Of a stretch of 64,000 bases of DNA, positions 32,130-40,700 are shown in pieces. The DNA is from Nocardia pseudobrasiliensis NBRC 108224 (GTDB lineage Bacteria > Actinomycetota > Actinomycetes > Mycobacteriales > Mycobacteriaceae): NCBI RefSeq assembly GCF_001613105.1, contig NZ_BDBS01000036.1:56817-120816 (forward strand), read 5' to 3'. The translations under genes and the position numbers were made by a program. Position 1 is the stretch's first letter. Each line of letters begins with the position of its first letter. The notes beneath the pieces were generated by a model. The model was given only the letters and a program-made list of their open reading frames with translations, was not told the origin of the DNA and searched no databases.

Positions 32130-33197
32130 TCATCGGGTCTCGGGGTCGATCGGCAGGCCCGGGCACAGCTCGAGGTAGTCGATATCCGGCGAGATCGTCT
32201 CCTCGGGGCCCGCGTCCGCGGCGAACAGCTCCTCGGCCTGATCCACCCCGAGCAGCACTGTCGGTGCGGCGCTATCGGATTCGGGCGACTGTTCCCGCGC
32301 TGCCTCGCGCATCTGTCCCAGCCAGGTACGCACGGTATCGATATCGTCGAGCAGCCCGCGCTTGATCTCCCCCAGCGCGGGCGTCGCCAGTCCGAGTCGC
32401 ACGCGAGCGGTATGGACCGCAACGCCCAGACCGTGAATTCCACTGAGCGCGTGCCGCTCCGGGCGAACGATGTCCAGCACGAGAAACTGTCGATCCTCCC
32501 GCAGCAATCGCGGCAGCAGACCGGCGCGCAGGAACGACGATTTCCCCGCCCCCGAGGGACCGACCACCGCGAACACCGATTCCGCACCGGCAGAACGCAT
32601 TCCGCGCAGCCGCTCCAGGCCCTGCGCGATCTGGGCATCCCGGCCGAAATACACTGCGGCGTCGACCGGATCGAACGGTTGCCAGCCCCGATACGGCGAA
32701 CGCTGCGGCTCGCCCGGCGGTGGCCAGATGAAATTCTCGGCCCCGATCCCGGCCTCGGCCAGCCCCGCCGCCAGTCGGCGCAGACCCTCGATCCGGAACC
32801 GCACGGGCTCGGCGCGGCCCTCGACCCGCATCTCCGCGATCGGGCCGTCGCCGAACAGATCGCATCGTTGCCATTCGCGAGTCTTGTCGGCATCGGTGGT
32901 CGGTTCCAAGCGCGCGCAGAAGATCCGCTTGCCCAGATAGACGGCCGTCAGATATTCGGCGACGCATTCGGTGGAGGCGTGCCAATCCCGAGACGTCAGG
33001 CAGATCACGGCCTCGCAGCGGGTCAGGGCGCGGCGCAAAGCATCGCGCCACCGCGTGCCCTGGACGATTCCGGCGCGCTCGTCCACATCCAGGAAGATGT
33101 CTCCGGCCAGCCCGGGCTGTTGTTCGCTCAGCCACCGAACCAGCGCGGCGGCTTCCGCGCTGTCCCGACTCGAATGACTCAGGAACACCCGCGCCAT
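32130..33197 (-). CDS. TIR domain-nSTAND NTPase, short form
   Basis: A 355-residue two-domain protein. The TIR domain spans about residues 1-130: VFLSHSSRDSAEAAALVRWL, FLDVDE, RALTRCEAVICLTSRDWHAS, with Glu77 in STEC placed like the NADase catalytic Glu. The STAND module follows: SPYRGWQPFDPVDAAVYFGR, P-loop VVGPSGAGKSS (211-221) and Walker B VLLGVDQAEELF (315-325). The protein stops 30 residues after Walker B; relatives continue for several hundred residues with winged-helix and repeat sensor domains. It is therefore either a truncated gene or a minimal form. The 3' end abuts the DUF4231 gene. Confidence 0.85.
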   Translation of the reverse strand: MARVFLSHSSRDSAEAAALVRWLSEQQPGLAGDIFLDVDERAGIVQGTRWRDALRRALTRCEAVICLTSRDWHASTECVAEYLTAVYLGKRIFCARLEPTTDADKTREWQRCDLFGDGPIAEMRVEGRAEPVRFRIEGLRRLAAGLAEAGIGAENFIWPPPGEPQRSPYRGWQPFDPVDAAVYFGRDAQIAQGLERLRGMRSAGAESVFAVVGPSGAGKSSFLRAGLLPRLLREDRQFLVLDIVRPERHALSGIHGLGVAVHTARVRLGLATPALGEIKRGLLDDIDTVRTWLGQMREAAREQSPESDSAAPTVLLGVDQAEELFAADAGPEETISPDIDYLELCPGLPIDPETR

Positions 33198-33306
33198 TCC
33201 GCCCCTTTCCGCGGAAATCCTTGACCGTCAGCACGTTCGGTTAACCACCAGCAATGGTGGCATCGATCCTCGGTCCTGTCCCGGAGTTTCCGGAAGGAGG
33301 GAGAAA

Positions 33307-33810
33307 CTACGCGGGTTCGAGCTGGCGGCGGATGTCGACGAGATGGTGACGCAGTTCGTGCAGGGTGTGCATCGCCATCCAGCGCAGGGAGTGCTCGGTG
33401 GGTTCGGGGAAGGGGAAGATCAGGGTGCGTTCCAAGTCCTCGGCGGTCAGGCGGGTGAGGTCGCCGGTGAACAGCAGGGTCGCATCACGCAGTTGACGGG
33501 TGACGTCGGCCGGGTCCTGCTCGCTGTAGCCGTCGTGGTCGACTCGTTCGTCGCGGCCCATGGGTTCGACGGTCGGCGTCGTGGTGCGGCGGGCGGCCAG
33601 GATTCGTTCGCGTTGGACGAGTAGGACATCGCGCATGTGGCAGGCGTATTCGAGTGGGGACCACACCTCGGGCGCGGGGCGTTTGCGCAGGGCCGAGTCG
33701 TCGACCTTCAGTAGATCGCCGTATTCGGCCGCGTATTCCGTGGCCAGTGCCGGAACCTGCTCGGCCAGGGTCAGGTCGTACTCGAAACCGCATTCGGCAC
33801 AGGGGTTCAT
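33307..33810 (-). CDS. DinB family protein
   Basis: A 167-residue four-helix DinB-fold protein: CAECGFEYDLTLAEQVPAL at the start (CxxC, unusual for the fold), EVWSPLEYACHMRDVLLVQRERI with the first metal His, and MAMHTLHELRHHLVDIRRQL with the C-terminal His pair. DinB proteins of actinobacteria are predicted metal-dependent, mycothiol-linked transferases. It lies 9 bp behind the MDMPI-type gene on the same strand, presumably co-transcribed. Confidence 0.85.
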   Translation of the reverse strand: MNPCAECGFEYDLTLAEQVPALATEYAAEYGDLLKVDDSALRKRPAPEVWSPLEYACHMRDVLLVQRERILAARRTTTPTVEPMGRDERVDHDGYSEQDPADVTRQLRDATLLFTGDLTRLTAEDLERTLIFPFPEPTEHSLRWMAMHTLHELRHHLVDIRRQLEPA

Positions 33811-33819
33811 GTCTGCACG

Positions 33820-34476
33820 CTAGCCGAGGATCAGCGGGAGTTTCGCGGAAAGCGCGCCCAATTCGGCCCTTTCGGCATCGGTAGGTGCGCGGCGGCCGGT
33901 GCCGATGAGCAGAGCGTCGCGATCCGACAGCGTGGCCGGGAGAGGCCTTCCCGCAATCCGTTCCACCATTTCGCGAGTGCGAGTGAGGGTTTCGGCGGGC
34001 GGCTGGACGGCGTCGGGAAGATGGGCGATCAGGTCGAGGTGATGCAGGGTCCATTCCAGGACGTAGGCGGACAGATAGTCGCCCGCGGTGAGGACGACAT
34101 CGCGGGTGGCGACATGCCTTGCCGGATCGGCGAGTTCGGCGGCGCGGCCCGCGGCCGCGCCGAGGTCGTCGAGGTGGAACTTCAGTAGCTGCGGATCCCG
34201 GTACGCGGCGGCGAGGCGGACGATCAGGGCGTCGAGGGGGTCGGATCCCGTGGGCGGGGTGTCGGCGACCTCCCAGTAGGTGACCGCGTCGCGGGTCGGT
34301 TCGGCGTCGGTGGGCGTCACGAGGGTGATCAAAACGTCCTGGGCATCGATGATCAAGTGGCACACCAGATCTCGCACGAGCCAGCCGGTGCAGCCGGAGG
34401 GTCGCTCGAAATCCTCGTCCGCCAGTTCGGCGACCGCCGAGCGCAGCGCTGTCCAGGAGCGTGAGAAGAGTTCCAC
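33820..34476 (-). CDS. maleylpyruvate isomerase N-terminal (mycothiol-dependent, DinB fold) protein
   Basis: A 218-residue protein with the MDMPI N-terminal pattern: RSWTALRSAVAELADEDFERPSGCTGWLVRDLVCHLIIDAQDVL, AGDYLSAYVLEWTLHHLDLIAHL with the metal-ligand His pair, and a less conserved C-terminal part. Family members use mycothiol as cofactor or thiol donor; the substrate is unknown. Transcribed together with the DinB gene downstream. Confidence 0.85.
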   Translation of the reverse strand: MELFSRSWTALRSAVAELADEDFERPSGCTGWLVRDLVCHLIIDAQDVLITLVTPTDAEPTRDAVTYWEVADTPPTGSDPLDALIVRLAAAYRDPQLLKFHLDDLGAAAGRAAELADPARHVATRDVVLTAGDYLSAYVLEWTLHHLDLIAHLPDAVQPPAETLTRTREMVERIAGRPLPATLSDRDALLIGTGRRAPTDAERAELGALSAKLPLILG

Positions 34477-34548
34477 GGCCGCAAGCTAGCAGCGCATGTC
34501 GCGATTGGCGAACCGAATTTCGTTCGGCGAGGGCGCAACTCGCGCCGC

Positions 34549-35091
34549 TCACCACACCAGCGTGGCGTCCTCGGTACGCACGCCGCCGAAGAATCGCGCT
34601 CCGACATCGGCGCCGTCGTGGTTGTAGGCCGCCAGGATCTCGGCCAGTTCGCCGGCGAGGGTCCGCAGCGCCGGACTGACCGTCCGACACCCTTCATCCA
34701 GAACCCAACCCCAGCCCGGCGGCACATCCATGATCGTGATGACGATTCGACCGTCGAACGGAACATCGACCGAATACGAGATCCCCGAGGGCGCATCGCG
34801 CACCGGATTACTCATTTCCAGTTCCGGGGGCAGCCCCGGCGCGGAAAACGTCTGCGCGAAGGCGATATCCGCGCGAATTCGATCCGCGATCTCCGCCAGA
34901 CCCGCATGCCGCGCGACCCGGTCGTAATGCCTGCCGTAGCGTCGGTCGGCGCCCGGTCTGCCCCGCTGTTCCTCGCGCAGCAACCGATCGAGCATGCGCA
35001 GCGCCGTCGCTCGCTCAGCGCCACCGGTCGCCGGCTGCTCGATGAGCGCCCTCAGGTGCGCGATCCGCATACCAATACCATTGGCCACCAC
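34549..35091 (-). CDS. hypothetical protein, 180 aa (DUF2786-like N-terminus)
   Basis: Begins, from GTG 35091 (GGGAAGG six bases upstream), VVANGIGMRIAHLRALIEQP, followed by GGAERATALRMLDRLLREEQRG; this helical pair resembles the DUF2786 N-terminal pattern in which ERANALAMAERLL is conserved. The rest is unrecognised and contains PFDGRIVITIMDVPPGWGWV. Alternative ATG starts are at 35094 and 35070. No clear role. Confidence 0.55.
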   Translation of the reverse strand: MVANGIGMRIAHLRALIEQPATGGAERATALRMLDRLLREEQRGRPGADRRYGRHYDRVARHAGLAEIADRIRADIAFAQTFSAPGLPPELEMSNPVRDAPSGISYSVDVPFDGRIVITIMDVPPGWGWVLDEGCRTVSPALRTLAGELAEILAAYNHDGADVGARFFGGVRTEDATLVW

Positions 35092-35398
35092 CCACATCCT
35101 TCCCACGCAGACCATCCCCTTGTGGCCATGCTAATCCCGCGCACCGAACTCGAGCCGCCACGCGCACCCCCATTCCCGTTGCGGACGGTTCCGCGCGCCG
35201 ACGTGGCGGGCACGGACCGTATCGCCAACCCGCACAACAGGTGTTGAGCAGGTTGTGAGATTGCACTATGTGAGACCGAATGGTTACCGAATTCGGCAAG
35301 ACCCATGACTGAAACCGACTGTTGTGTCCTGCACCACTCTTGGTTTAGTCTCCCCATTTGAAACCAGTCAGTATCACTTCTTCCCCCGGGGGACCTCA

Positions 35399-36409
35399 AT
35401 GACGAGGCGGATCATCGGGCGGCCGCGCGTATTCGCGGCCGCCGTGGCGGCAGTCGTATTCGCCGCGAGCACATGGCTGAGCGTGACGTCCGCCGCGGCG
35501 GACGAGACCACCGCGCAGAGCGTCTTCGCCGACACCGGACCGCATCCGGTGGCCACGCCCACGGTCACCAATCCCTGCCAGGAATCGGTCGCGGGCATGA
35601 TTGCCCATATCACCGTGCACATCTTCGGAAATCGCGATGATGCCCGGTGCACGCAGGCGTTTCCGTACGGCCTGCAATCACCGGTGGGCGTGAATACCTA
35701 TTACCCGGCCGATATCGCTGATATGTCCGACGCTCCCCTGATCCTGTTCGAGGGCGGGATCACCGCGAATCCGGGGATGTACGACACGCTGGCGCGGCAG
35801 TGGACCGGGCACGGATTCGTCGTGGTCATCGCCTACGACTTCGTCAACTCGTTGGCCTACCTTCCGGCATGGGGCCTGGCGGTGGCCGTTGCGCAGAATC
35901 GGGATGCGAATTCCCCGCTGTTCGGCAAGATCGACCTCGGCCGCACGGTGCTGGCCGGACATTCCGCGGGCGGCGCGGCCACACTTCAGGCCGCGGCGCT
36001 GTTCCCGCCCGCCGCGGGGCTGGTCGATCCCAAGTTCCACGTCATCGGCGCGTTGGCCATCGAGCCGGGCCCCATCGGGGTGGGCTCCCTGATCGGCGTG
36101 CCGACGCTGTTCCTCACCGGCTACAACGATTTCGTCGTACCGGATTTCGCCTGGGTGCGCTGGTGGCAGTACAACCTCACCTTCAACGCACCGGCCTGGA
36201 TCGCGAATGCCCGTGGCGTAGGCCACTTCTCACCCGTCGACGGGCCGGGCGCATATCTCTCCGCCGGCGCGGCGCTGGCCTGGCTGGAATACATCGGCTT
36301 CGACGATCCGACAGCGCGAGAGTTCTTCGTCGGCCCGGATTGGCGGCTGAAGGATGACAAGACCTACTTCAGCGTCGACCGCAATGCCCGCGCCGACGCC
36401 CTGAGATGA
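35399..36409 (+). CDS. secreted alpha/beta hydrolase (polyesterase/chlorophyllase-like)
   Basis: A 336-residue exported hydrolase: Sec signal RRIIGRPRVFAAAVAAVVFA to the A-A-A-D site near residue 34. The mature part has GVNTYYPADI, LFEGGITANPGMYDTLARQW, the elbow AGHSAGGAATL with Ser189, LTGYNDFVVPD for the Asp, and RGVGHFSPVDG for the His. The pattern is that of secreted dienelactone-hydrolase/polyester-hydrolase type enzymes. It is followed by a serine hydrolase gene with ATGA overlap, so they form an operon of extracellular enzymes. ATG 35399 is used. Confidence 0.82.
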   Translation: MTRRIIGRPRVFAAAVAAVVFAASTWLSVTSAAADETTAQSVFADTGPHPVATPTVTNPCQESVAGMIAHITVHIFGNRDDARCTQAFPYGLQSPVGVNTYYPADIADMSDAPLILFEGGITANPGMYDTLARQWTGHGFVVVIAYDFVNSLAYLPAWGLAVAVAQNRDANSPLFGKIDLGRTVLAGHSAGGAATLQAAALFPPAAGLVDPKFHVIGALAIEPGPIGVGSLIGVPTLFLTGYNDFVVPDFAWVRWWQYNLTFNAPAWIANARGVGHFSPVDGPGAYLSAGAALAWLEYIGFDDPTAREFFVGPDWRLKDDKTYFSVDRNARADALR

Positions 36410-37803
36410 GGAACGCTATGCCCGCCTGGCTGACCGGCCTGACCGCCGCCGTGCTCACCGTCCTGCCCACGGCCGCCCCGCTCGCCACCGCCGCGCCGAT
36501 CGCCGAGCGTGGCTGCGCCGAACCCGCTCCCGGACAGCCGCTGCCACGCGCGAATCCCGAACAGGTGGGCATGGATTCGGCCGCGGTGGACGCCGCGCTC
36601 GACTTCGGCACGCACGCGGGCGGATTCGCCGTGCAGATCTACCGGCACGGCTGCCTGGTCGGCGACCGCACCCCGACCGGAAATCTGCCGCTGCCACTGG
36701 CCAGCGCGACGAAGGGCGTGACCGCTGCGATCGTGGGGCGCGCGATCACGCTGGGCTACTTCGGCCTGGACGATCCGCTCGGCGCATTCTTCCCGCGGGC
36801 CGACCCGGCGCACGCGAATCTCACCGTGCGCCAGGTGCTCACCCAGACCACCGGCCTGCACTTCAGCTGGCCCGCCGATATCGCCGGGCTGCAAACCGAT
36901 TCGGTGCTGCAAACCCTGGCCGAACCCGCGGACTACGCCCCCGGCACCACCTTCCAGTACGCCCAGAACGTCATCGCCGTCCTGCCGAAGATCATCGAAC
37001 TCACCACCGGCGCCGACTTTCAGGACTTCGCGCAGCGAGAAGTGTTCCAGCCGTTGGGCATAGGCCGCGACAGCTGGGTGTGGCTGCGCGACCGCAGCGG
37101 CAATACCGCCGTCAACGGCGGCCTGGCCATGCGCCCGGACGATCTGGCCCGGCTCGGCCGACTCATGCTCCGCGACGGCCGCTGGGGCGACCGGCAACTC
37201 GTCGACGCCGACTACATCCGCCAGGCCACCACCGGAACCGAGGCCAACCCCGGTTACGGCTTTCTCACCTGGCTCAACTCCGGCGACACCTACCGGGGCA
37301 CCGAGGTGCCCACGGCCGTGCGCTACGACCATCCGCAGTTCCCCGGATCGCCGCGCGATATGTACTCCTTCGAGGGCGCGCTCGGACAGTTCGTCACCAT
37401 CGTTGCGAGCCGGGATATGGTCATCGTCCGAATGGGTGTTCCGCTGCGCGTGGATCTCGCCAATCCGGTCGGAATGCTCACCGGCAGCGGCAATCCCGAC
37501 AACAGAGAGCTCTACCACCGCATCACCGCGGCGGTGTCGGATATGCCCGCCGAGCCGTACGTCGATCCCTACCGTCTGCAGAGCCCACCGCTGCCGATCC
37601 ACGACCTCGACGACATCGGCAGGCTGATCGATCCGGTCACCGCCGCCGCCATCGTCCTGGGCGTGGGACCCTACGCCTCCACCCGGTGCAACATCCTGTG
37701 GTGTAATGACAAACCGGTTCCGGTGGATGTGTTCCGGCTCGTCCTCGACGCCGGTGCGCAGATCGCGAGCGCGGTTCTCGCGCTCGGCAATACCCCACGG
37801 TGA
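36406..37803 (+). CDS. secreted beta-lactamase-family serine hydrolase (class C-like)
   Basis: A 465-residue protein with signal peptide MRNAMPAWLTGLTAAVLTVL to about residue 30. The SxxK motif is LASATKGV (Ser100, Lys103), the YxN-like motif YAQN lies in GTTFQYAQNVIAVLP, and the fold is carried by LTVRQVLTQTTGLHFSW and GLAMRPDDLARLGRLML. Such enzymes are esterases, carboxypeptidases or EstB-like; beta-lactamase activity is not implied. Its start overlaps the upstream hydrolase stop as ATGA. Ends 9 bp from a convergent TetR gene. Confidence 0.87.
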   Translation: MRNAMPAWLTGLTAAVLTVLPTAAPLATAAPIAERGCAEPAPGQPLPRANPEQVGMDSAAVDAALDFGTHAGGFAVQIYRHGCLVGDRTPTGNLPLPLASATKGVTAAIVGRAITLGYFGLDDPLGAFFPRADPAHANLTVRQVLTQTTGLHFSWPADIAGLQTDSVLQTLAEPADYAPGTTFQYAQNVIAVLPKIIELTTGADFQDFAQREVFQPLGIGRDSWVWLRDRSGNTAVNGGLAMRPDDLARLGRLMLRDGRWGDRQLVDADYIRQATTGTEANPGYGFLTWLNSGDTYRGTEVPTAVRYDHPQFPGSPRDMYSFEGALGQFVTIVASRDMVIVRMGVPLRVDLANPVGMLTGSGNPDNRELYHRITAAVSDMPAEPYVDPYRLQSPPLPIHDLDDIGRLIDPVTAAAIVLGVGPYASTRCNILWCNDKPVPVDVFRLVLDAGAQIASAVLALGNTPR

Positions 37804-37812
37804 GAAGGGATT

Positions 37813-38475
37813 TCAGCGCTCCCAGTCCGGCACGCCGAACAGCGCCAGCGTGATCCGATACAGCAGGGCGGCCTGATCCGGCAGCGCCGCCGAACCCGGG
37901 CCGTTGAGACAGTCTCGGATGCGGTCGTCGATCGCGCCGATCACGGCATCGAAGGCCCCGGCCGGGATATCGACGGGAATATCGCCGCAGCGGCGGCCGA
38001 TGCGGAATACCGCGCGCATGCGGTCGGCGAGGGTGGCCTTCACGGCCATTCGCTGCTGCGCCACAACCGGTCCGGCGACCAGGCATTCGACGTGCAACGC
38101 TTGCGCACAGCTGCTGTTGTCGGCCAGCAGGTGCAGATATGCGGTGAGGGTGGTGCGCAGCAGTGCGCGCCACTCGCCGCGATCGGCCCCCGCGACCGCG
38201 AGATCCAGATTGATGATCGCGAATTCGGTCGCCGCGGTGAAGGCGTCGGCGAAACAGTCGTCGCGGTCGCGATAGAACTGGTAGAAGGTGCGGCGCGAGA
38301 CATTCGCGCGCGCCACGATGTGAGCCACCGTGGTAGCGGTGTACCCGAATTCGCTGACCGCCTCCAGCACCGCGTAGTGCAGGCGGCCGCGCTGCGAGCT
38401 CTCCACGGCCGATCGATCCAGCCCGTGCGTGCCGCGCGGCAGGCGGCTGCGGTCGAGACCGGGGTCGAGGCTCAT
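37813..38475 (-). CDS. TetR family transcriptional regulator
   Basis: A 220-residue TetR protein. DNA-binding helices are LHYAVLEAVSEFGYTATTVAHIVARANVSRRTFYQFYRDRDDCFADAF (residues 30-80), followed by an unrelated ligand domain with RALLRTTLTAYLHLLADNS. ATG 38475 starts MSLDPGLDRS. It is divergent from another TetR gene, across 78 bp, and convergent with the serine hydrolase gene. Regulatory target unknown; a control of itself or the neighbouring TetR is likely. Confidence 0.87.
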   Translation of the reverse strand: MSLDPGLDRSRLPRGTHGLDRSAVESSQRGRLHYAVLEAVSEFGYTATTVAHIVARANVSRRTFYQFYRDRDDCFADAFTAATEFAIINLDLAVAGADRGEWRALLRTTLTAYLHLLADNSSCAQALHVECLVAGPVVAQQRMAVKATLADRMRAVFRIGRRCGDIPVDIPAGAFDAVIGAIDDRIRDCLNGPGSAALPDQAALLYRITLALFGVPDWER

Positions 38476-38553
38476 CCCCCGAGAATAAGCACAGCGGCCG
38501 GCGTATCGAAATGTGCCGATCCGGGTCGGCGATCGGGATGCGATGCTGTGGGG

Positions 38554-39243
38554 ATGGTGGCGGACAGCGGCGGGCGATGGGGTGAGCACAATGCCGAGCG
38601 GCGGCGGGCGATCATGTCCGCACTGCTCGAGTTGATCGAGGAGTGCGAACCCGGCGTCGAGATCCCGCTGCAGGCCATTGCCGACCGGGCCGGGGTGAAG
38701 CGGTCGGTGATCTATCGGCATTTCGCCGACCGCAGGGATCTCGACGCCCGTACGCGGGAATTCGTGGTCGAGTCCTATGTGGACGAGGTCATGCCCACCC
38801 TGGATCCCGCCGACAGTCTGCGCGCGACGATCTTCCGCCTCATCGATACCTACGTGCGGCTGGTCGCGGCGCATCCGCGCACGCACGAGTGGATCGAACG
38901 CGGCCCGGGCAGCAGCGATCCGTCCGGACAGGCGATCGTGACCGGCACGAAAGCCGCCATCGCCAAGCGCATCTCGTACCTGTTCGAAACCGGCGCGGCG
39001 GCGGTCGGCTACTCCGATCCCGGTATCGAGGTCGCTGCGTTCGCGATCGTCTCGATGGTCGACGGCGCGGTCACCCGCTGGCTGCACACCCGGCCGGAGG
39101 GCTGGGACGAGGACGGGGTGAGCCGGATGCTGACCGAATCGCTGTGGTTCCTCGTGGACGGGCATGCCCGCACCCGCGGCATCACCGTGGATCCGGACCG
39201 TCCGCTCGGTGAACTGCTGGCGGGGAGCACCCTCGCGATTTGA
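38554..39243 (+). CDS. TetR/AcrR family transcriptional regulator
   Basis: A 229-residue regulator with the HTH IPLQAIADRAGVKRSVIYRHFADRRDLDAR and a C-terminal domain containing SYLFETGAAAVGYSDPGIEVAAFAIV. It lies 108 bp upstream of the AurF-like oxygenase gene on the same strand and is the natural candidate to control it. ATG 38554 (MVADSGGRWG). Confidence 0.87.
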   Translation: MVADSGGRWGEHNAERRRAIMSALLELIEECEPGVEIPLQAIADRAGVKRSVIYRHFADRRDLDARTREFVVESYVDEVMPTLDPADSLRATIFRLIDTYVRLVAAHPRTHEWIERGPGSSDPSGQAIVTGTKAAIAKRISYLFETGAAAVGYSDPGIEVAAFAIVSMVDGAVTRWLHTRPEGWDEDGVSRMLTESLWFLVDGHARTRGITVDPDRPLGELLAGSTLAI

Positions 39244-39351
39244 GTGTGACACCAAGTCGCATTTACCTCTTGTCCGACCATCTCCGCGGCGCTACCGTGC
39301 TCTTATGACCGCGACGCGCTGTCGCGATCAGGTGTTTCGAGGAGGCAGACG

Positions 39352-40302
39352 ATGACGTCGACGACTGAGCACTACACCGAAACGCTGGCGATGCTGTCCG
39401 AGGGGTCGGTACATCGCCGTTTCGATCCATTTCTCGATATCCCTTGGGATGACCCGGATTTCGCCGTCCGACCCGACGACGAGCGCTGGATCCTGCCCAC
39501 CGCGGACCCGTTCGGGGCGCATCCCTGGTATCGCGCGCTCCCCCGCGAGCAGCAAATCCGGATCGGGATGTGGCGGCAGGCCAATGTCGCCAAGGTCGGC
39601 CTGCAGTTCGAGAACATTCTCATCCGCGGGCTGATGCAGCACGTATTCACGCTGCCCAATGGATCGCCGGAATTCCGCTACAGCACCCACGAGGCCGCCG
39701 AGGAGTGCAATCACACCCAGATGTTCCAGGAGGTGGTCAACCGCATCGGCATGGACGTGCCGGGCATGAATCGCCTCACCAGGGTGCTCGCCCCGATCAT
39801 CCCGCTGGTGCCGATCGCCTTTCCCACCTGGTTCTTCGTCATGGTGCTGGCCGGTGAGGAGCCGATCGACTTCGCCCAGAAGGCGATTCTGCGGTCGGAC
39901 GGCGAAATGCATCCGATGATCACCCGCGTGATGCAGATCCACGTGGCCGAGGAGGCCCGCCATATCTCCTTCGCGCACGAATACGTCGAACATCACGCGC
40001 CGAAGCTGTCGCCGATCAGCCGATTCGCGCTGTCGGTGCTGACACCGATCACCATGCGGGTGGCGCTGTGGCTGATCGCGGTGCCGCCGCGCCGATTCCG
40101 CCGCGAATTCGACGTTCCGGCCGCGGTTTTCAAGGATGTGTATTGGCGCAGGCCCGAATCGCGACGGCAGCTCACCCACGGTTTCGCCGATGTGCGCATG
40201 CTGGTCGAGAAGGCCGGTCTGATGAATCCCGCCGCCCGGCTGATCTGGAAGGCGCTGCGCATCGACGGCCCGCCCGCCCGCTATCGCAGCCAGCCCGCCT
40301 GA
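39352..40302 (+). CDS. AurF-like diiron oxygenase (p-aminobenzoate N-oxygenase family)
   Basis: A 316-residue helical diiron protein. Metal-ligand motifs are FENILIRGLMQHVF, STHEAAEECNHTQMFQEVV (EExxH) and QIHVAEEARHISFAHEYV (EExxH), matching the AurF/CmlI pattern; a membrane-like stretch VLAPIIPLVPIAFPTWFFVMVL separates them. AurF oxidises arylamines to nitroarenes; in mycolic actinobacteria the group is mostly uncharacterised. Strong ribosome site GAGGAGG eight bases upstream of ATG 39352. It follows a TetR gene; no cluster of biosynthetic genes is adjacent. Confidence 0.87.
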   Translation: MTSTTEHYTETLAMLSEGSVHRRFDPFLDIPWDDPDFAVRPDDERWILPTADPFGAHPWYRALPREQQIRIGMWRQANVAKVGLQFENILIRGLMQHVFTLPNGSPEFRYSTHEAAEECNHTQMFQEVVNRIGMDVPGMNRLTRVLAPIIPLVPIAFPTWFFVMVLAGEEPIDFAQKAILRSDGEMHPMITRVMQIHVAEEARHISFAHEYVEHHAPKLSPISRFALSVLTPITMRVALWLIAVPPRRFRREFDVPAAVFKDVYWRRPESRRQLTHGFADVRMLVEKAGLMNPAARLIWKALRIDGPPARYRSQPA

Positions 40303-40344
40303 ACCGCTTGACCTTCCCCCTGACGCCGGGCGCAGGCTGAAGCC

Positions 40345-40628
40345 GTGGAATTACTCACCATCGGCGCCTTCGCCCGGCTGGCTCGGCTGTCCCCGAAGGC
40401 CCTGCGGTCGTACGCGGACTCCGGTCTGCCGCCGCCGCAGCGGGTCGATTCCGAGACCGACTATCGCTGGTATTCCCCCGCGCGATTACCGCTCGCGCGC
40501 CGGATCGCCCGACTGCGCCGCTCGGATGTGCCGTTGCGGCGAATTCGCGCGATCACAGCGAACTCGATATCGACGACGCCGCCCCGGTCGAATTCACGGT
40601 CACCGGACCGGTGCGGCTGTCGAGCTGA
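40345..40628 (+). pseudogene. broken MerR regulator joined to a foreign 3' end
   Basis: From GTG 40345 the frame gives a normal MerR N-terminus, ELLTIGAFARLARLSPKALRSYADSGL, then DYRWYSPARLPLARRIARL and SDVPLRRIRAI, ending near 40550. The effector domain is absent. In another frame from 40554, 24 codons ELDIDDAAPVEFTVTGPVRL and a TGA (40626-40628) look like the authentic C-terminus of a second protein that I cannot identify. The locus is a deletion or recombination scar; the MerR part could still be expressed as a truncated DNA-binding fragment. Confidence 0.55.
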
Positions 40629-40700
40629 TCGACCAGCGAGCAGGCCACGGGCTCTCGGGTCGGGCGACGAGTGCTCGGATGAGTCGCTATCGTCGGACGG

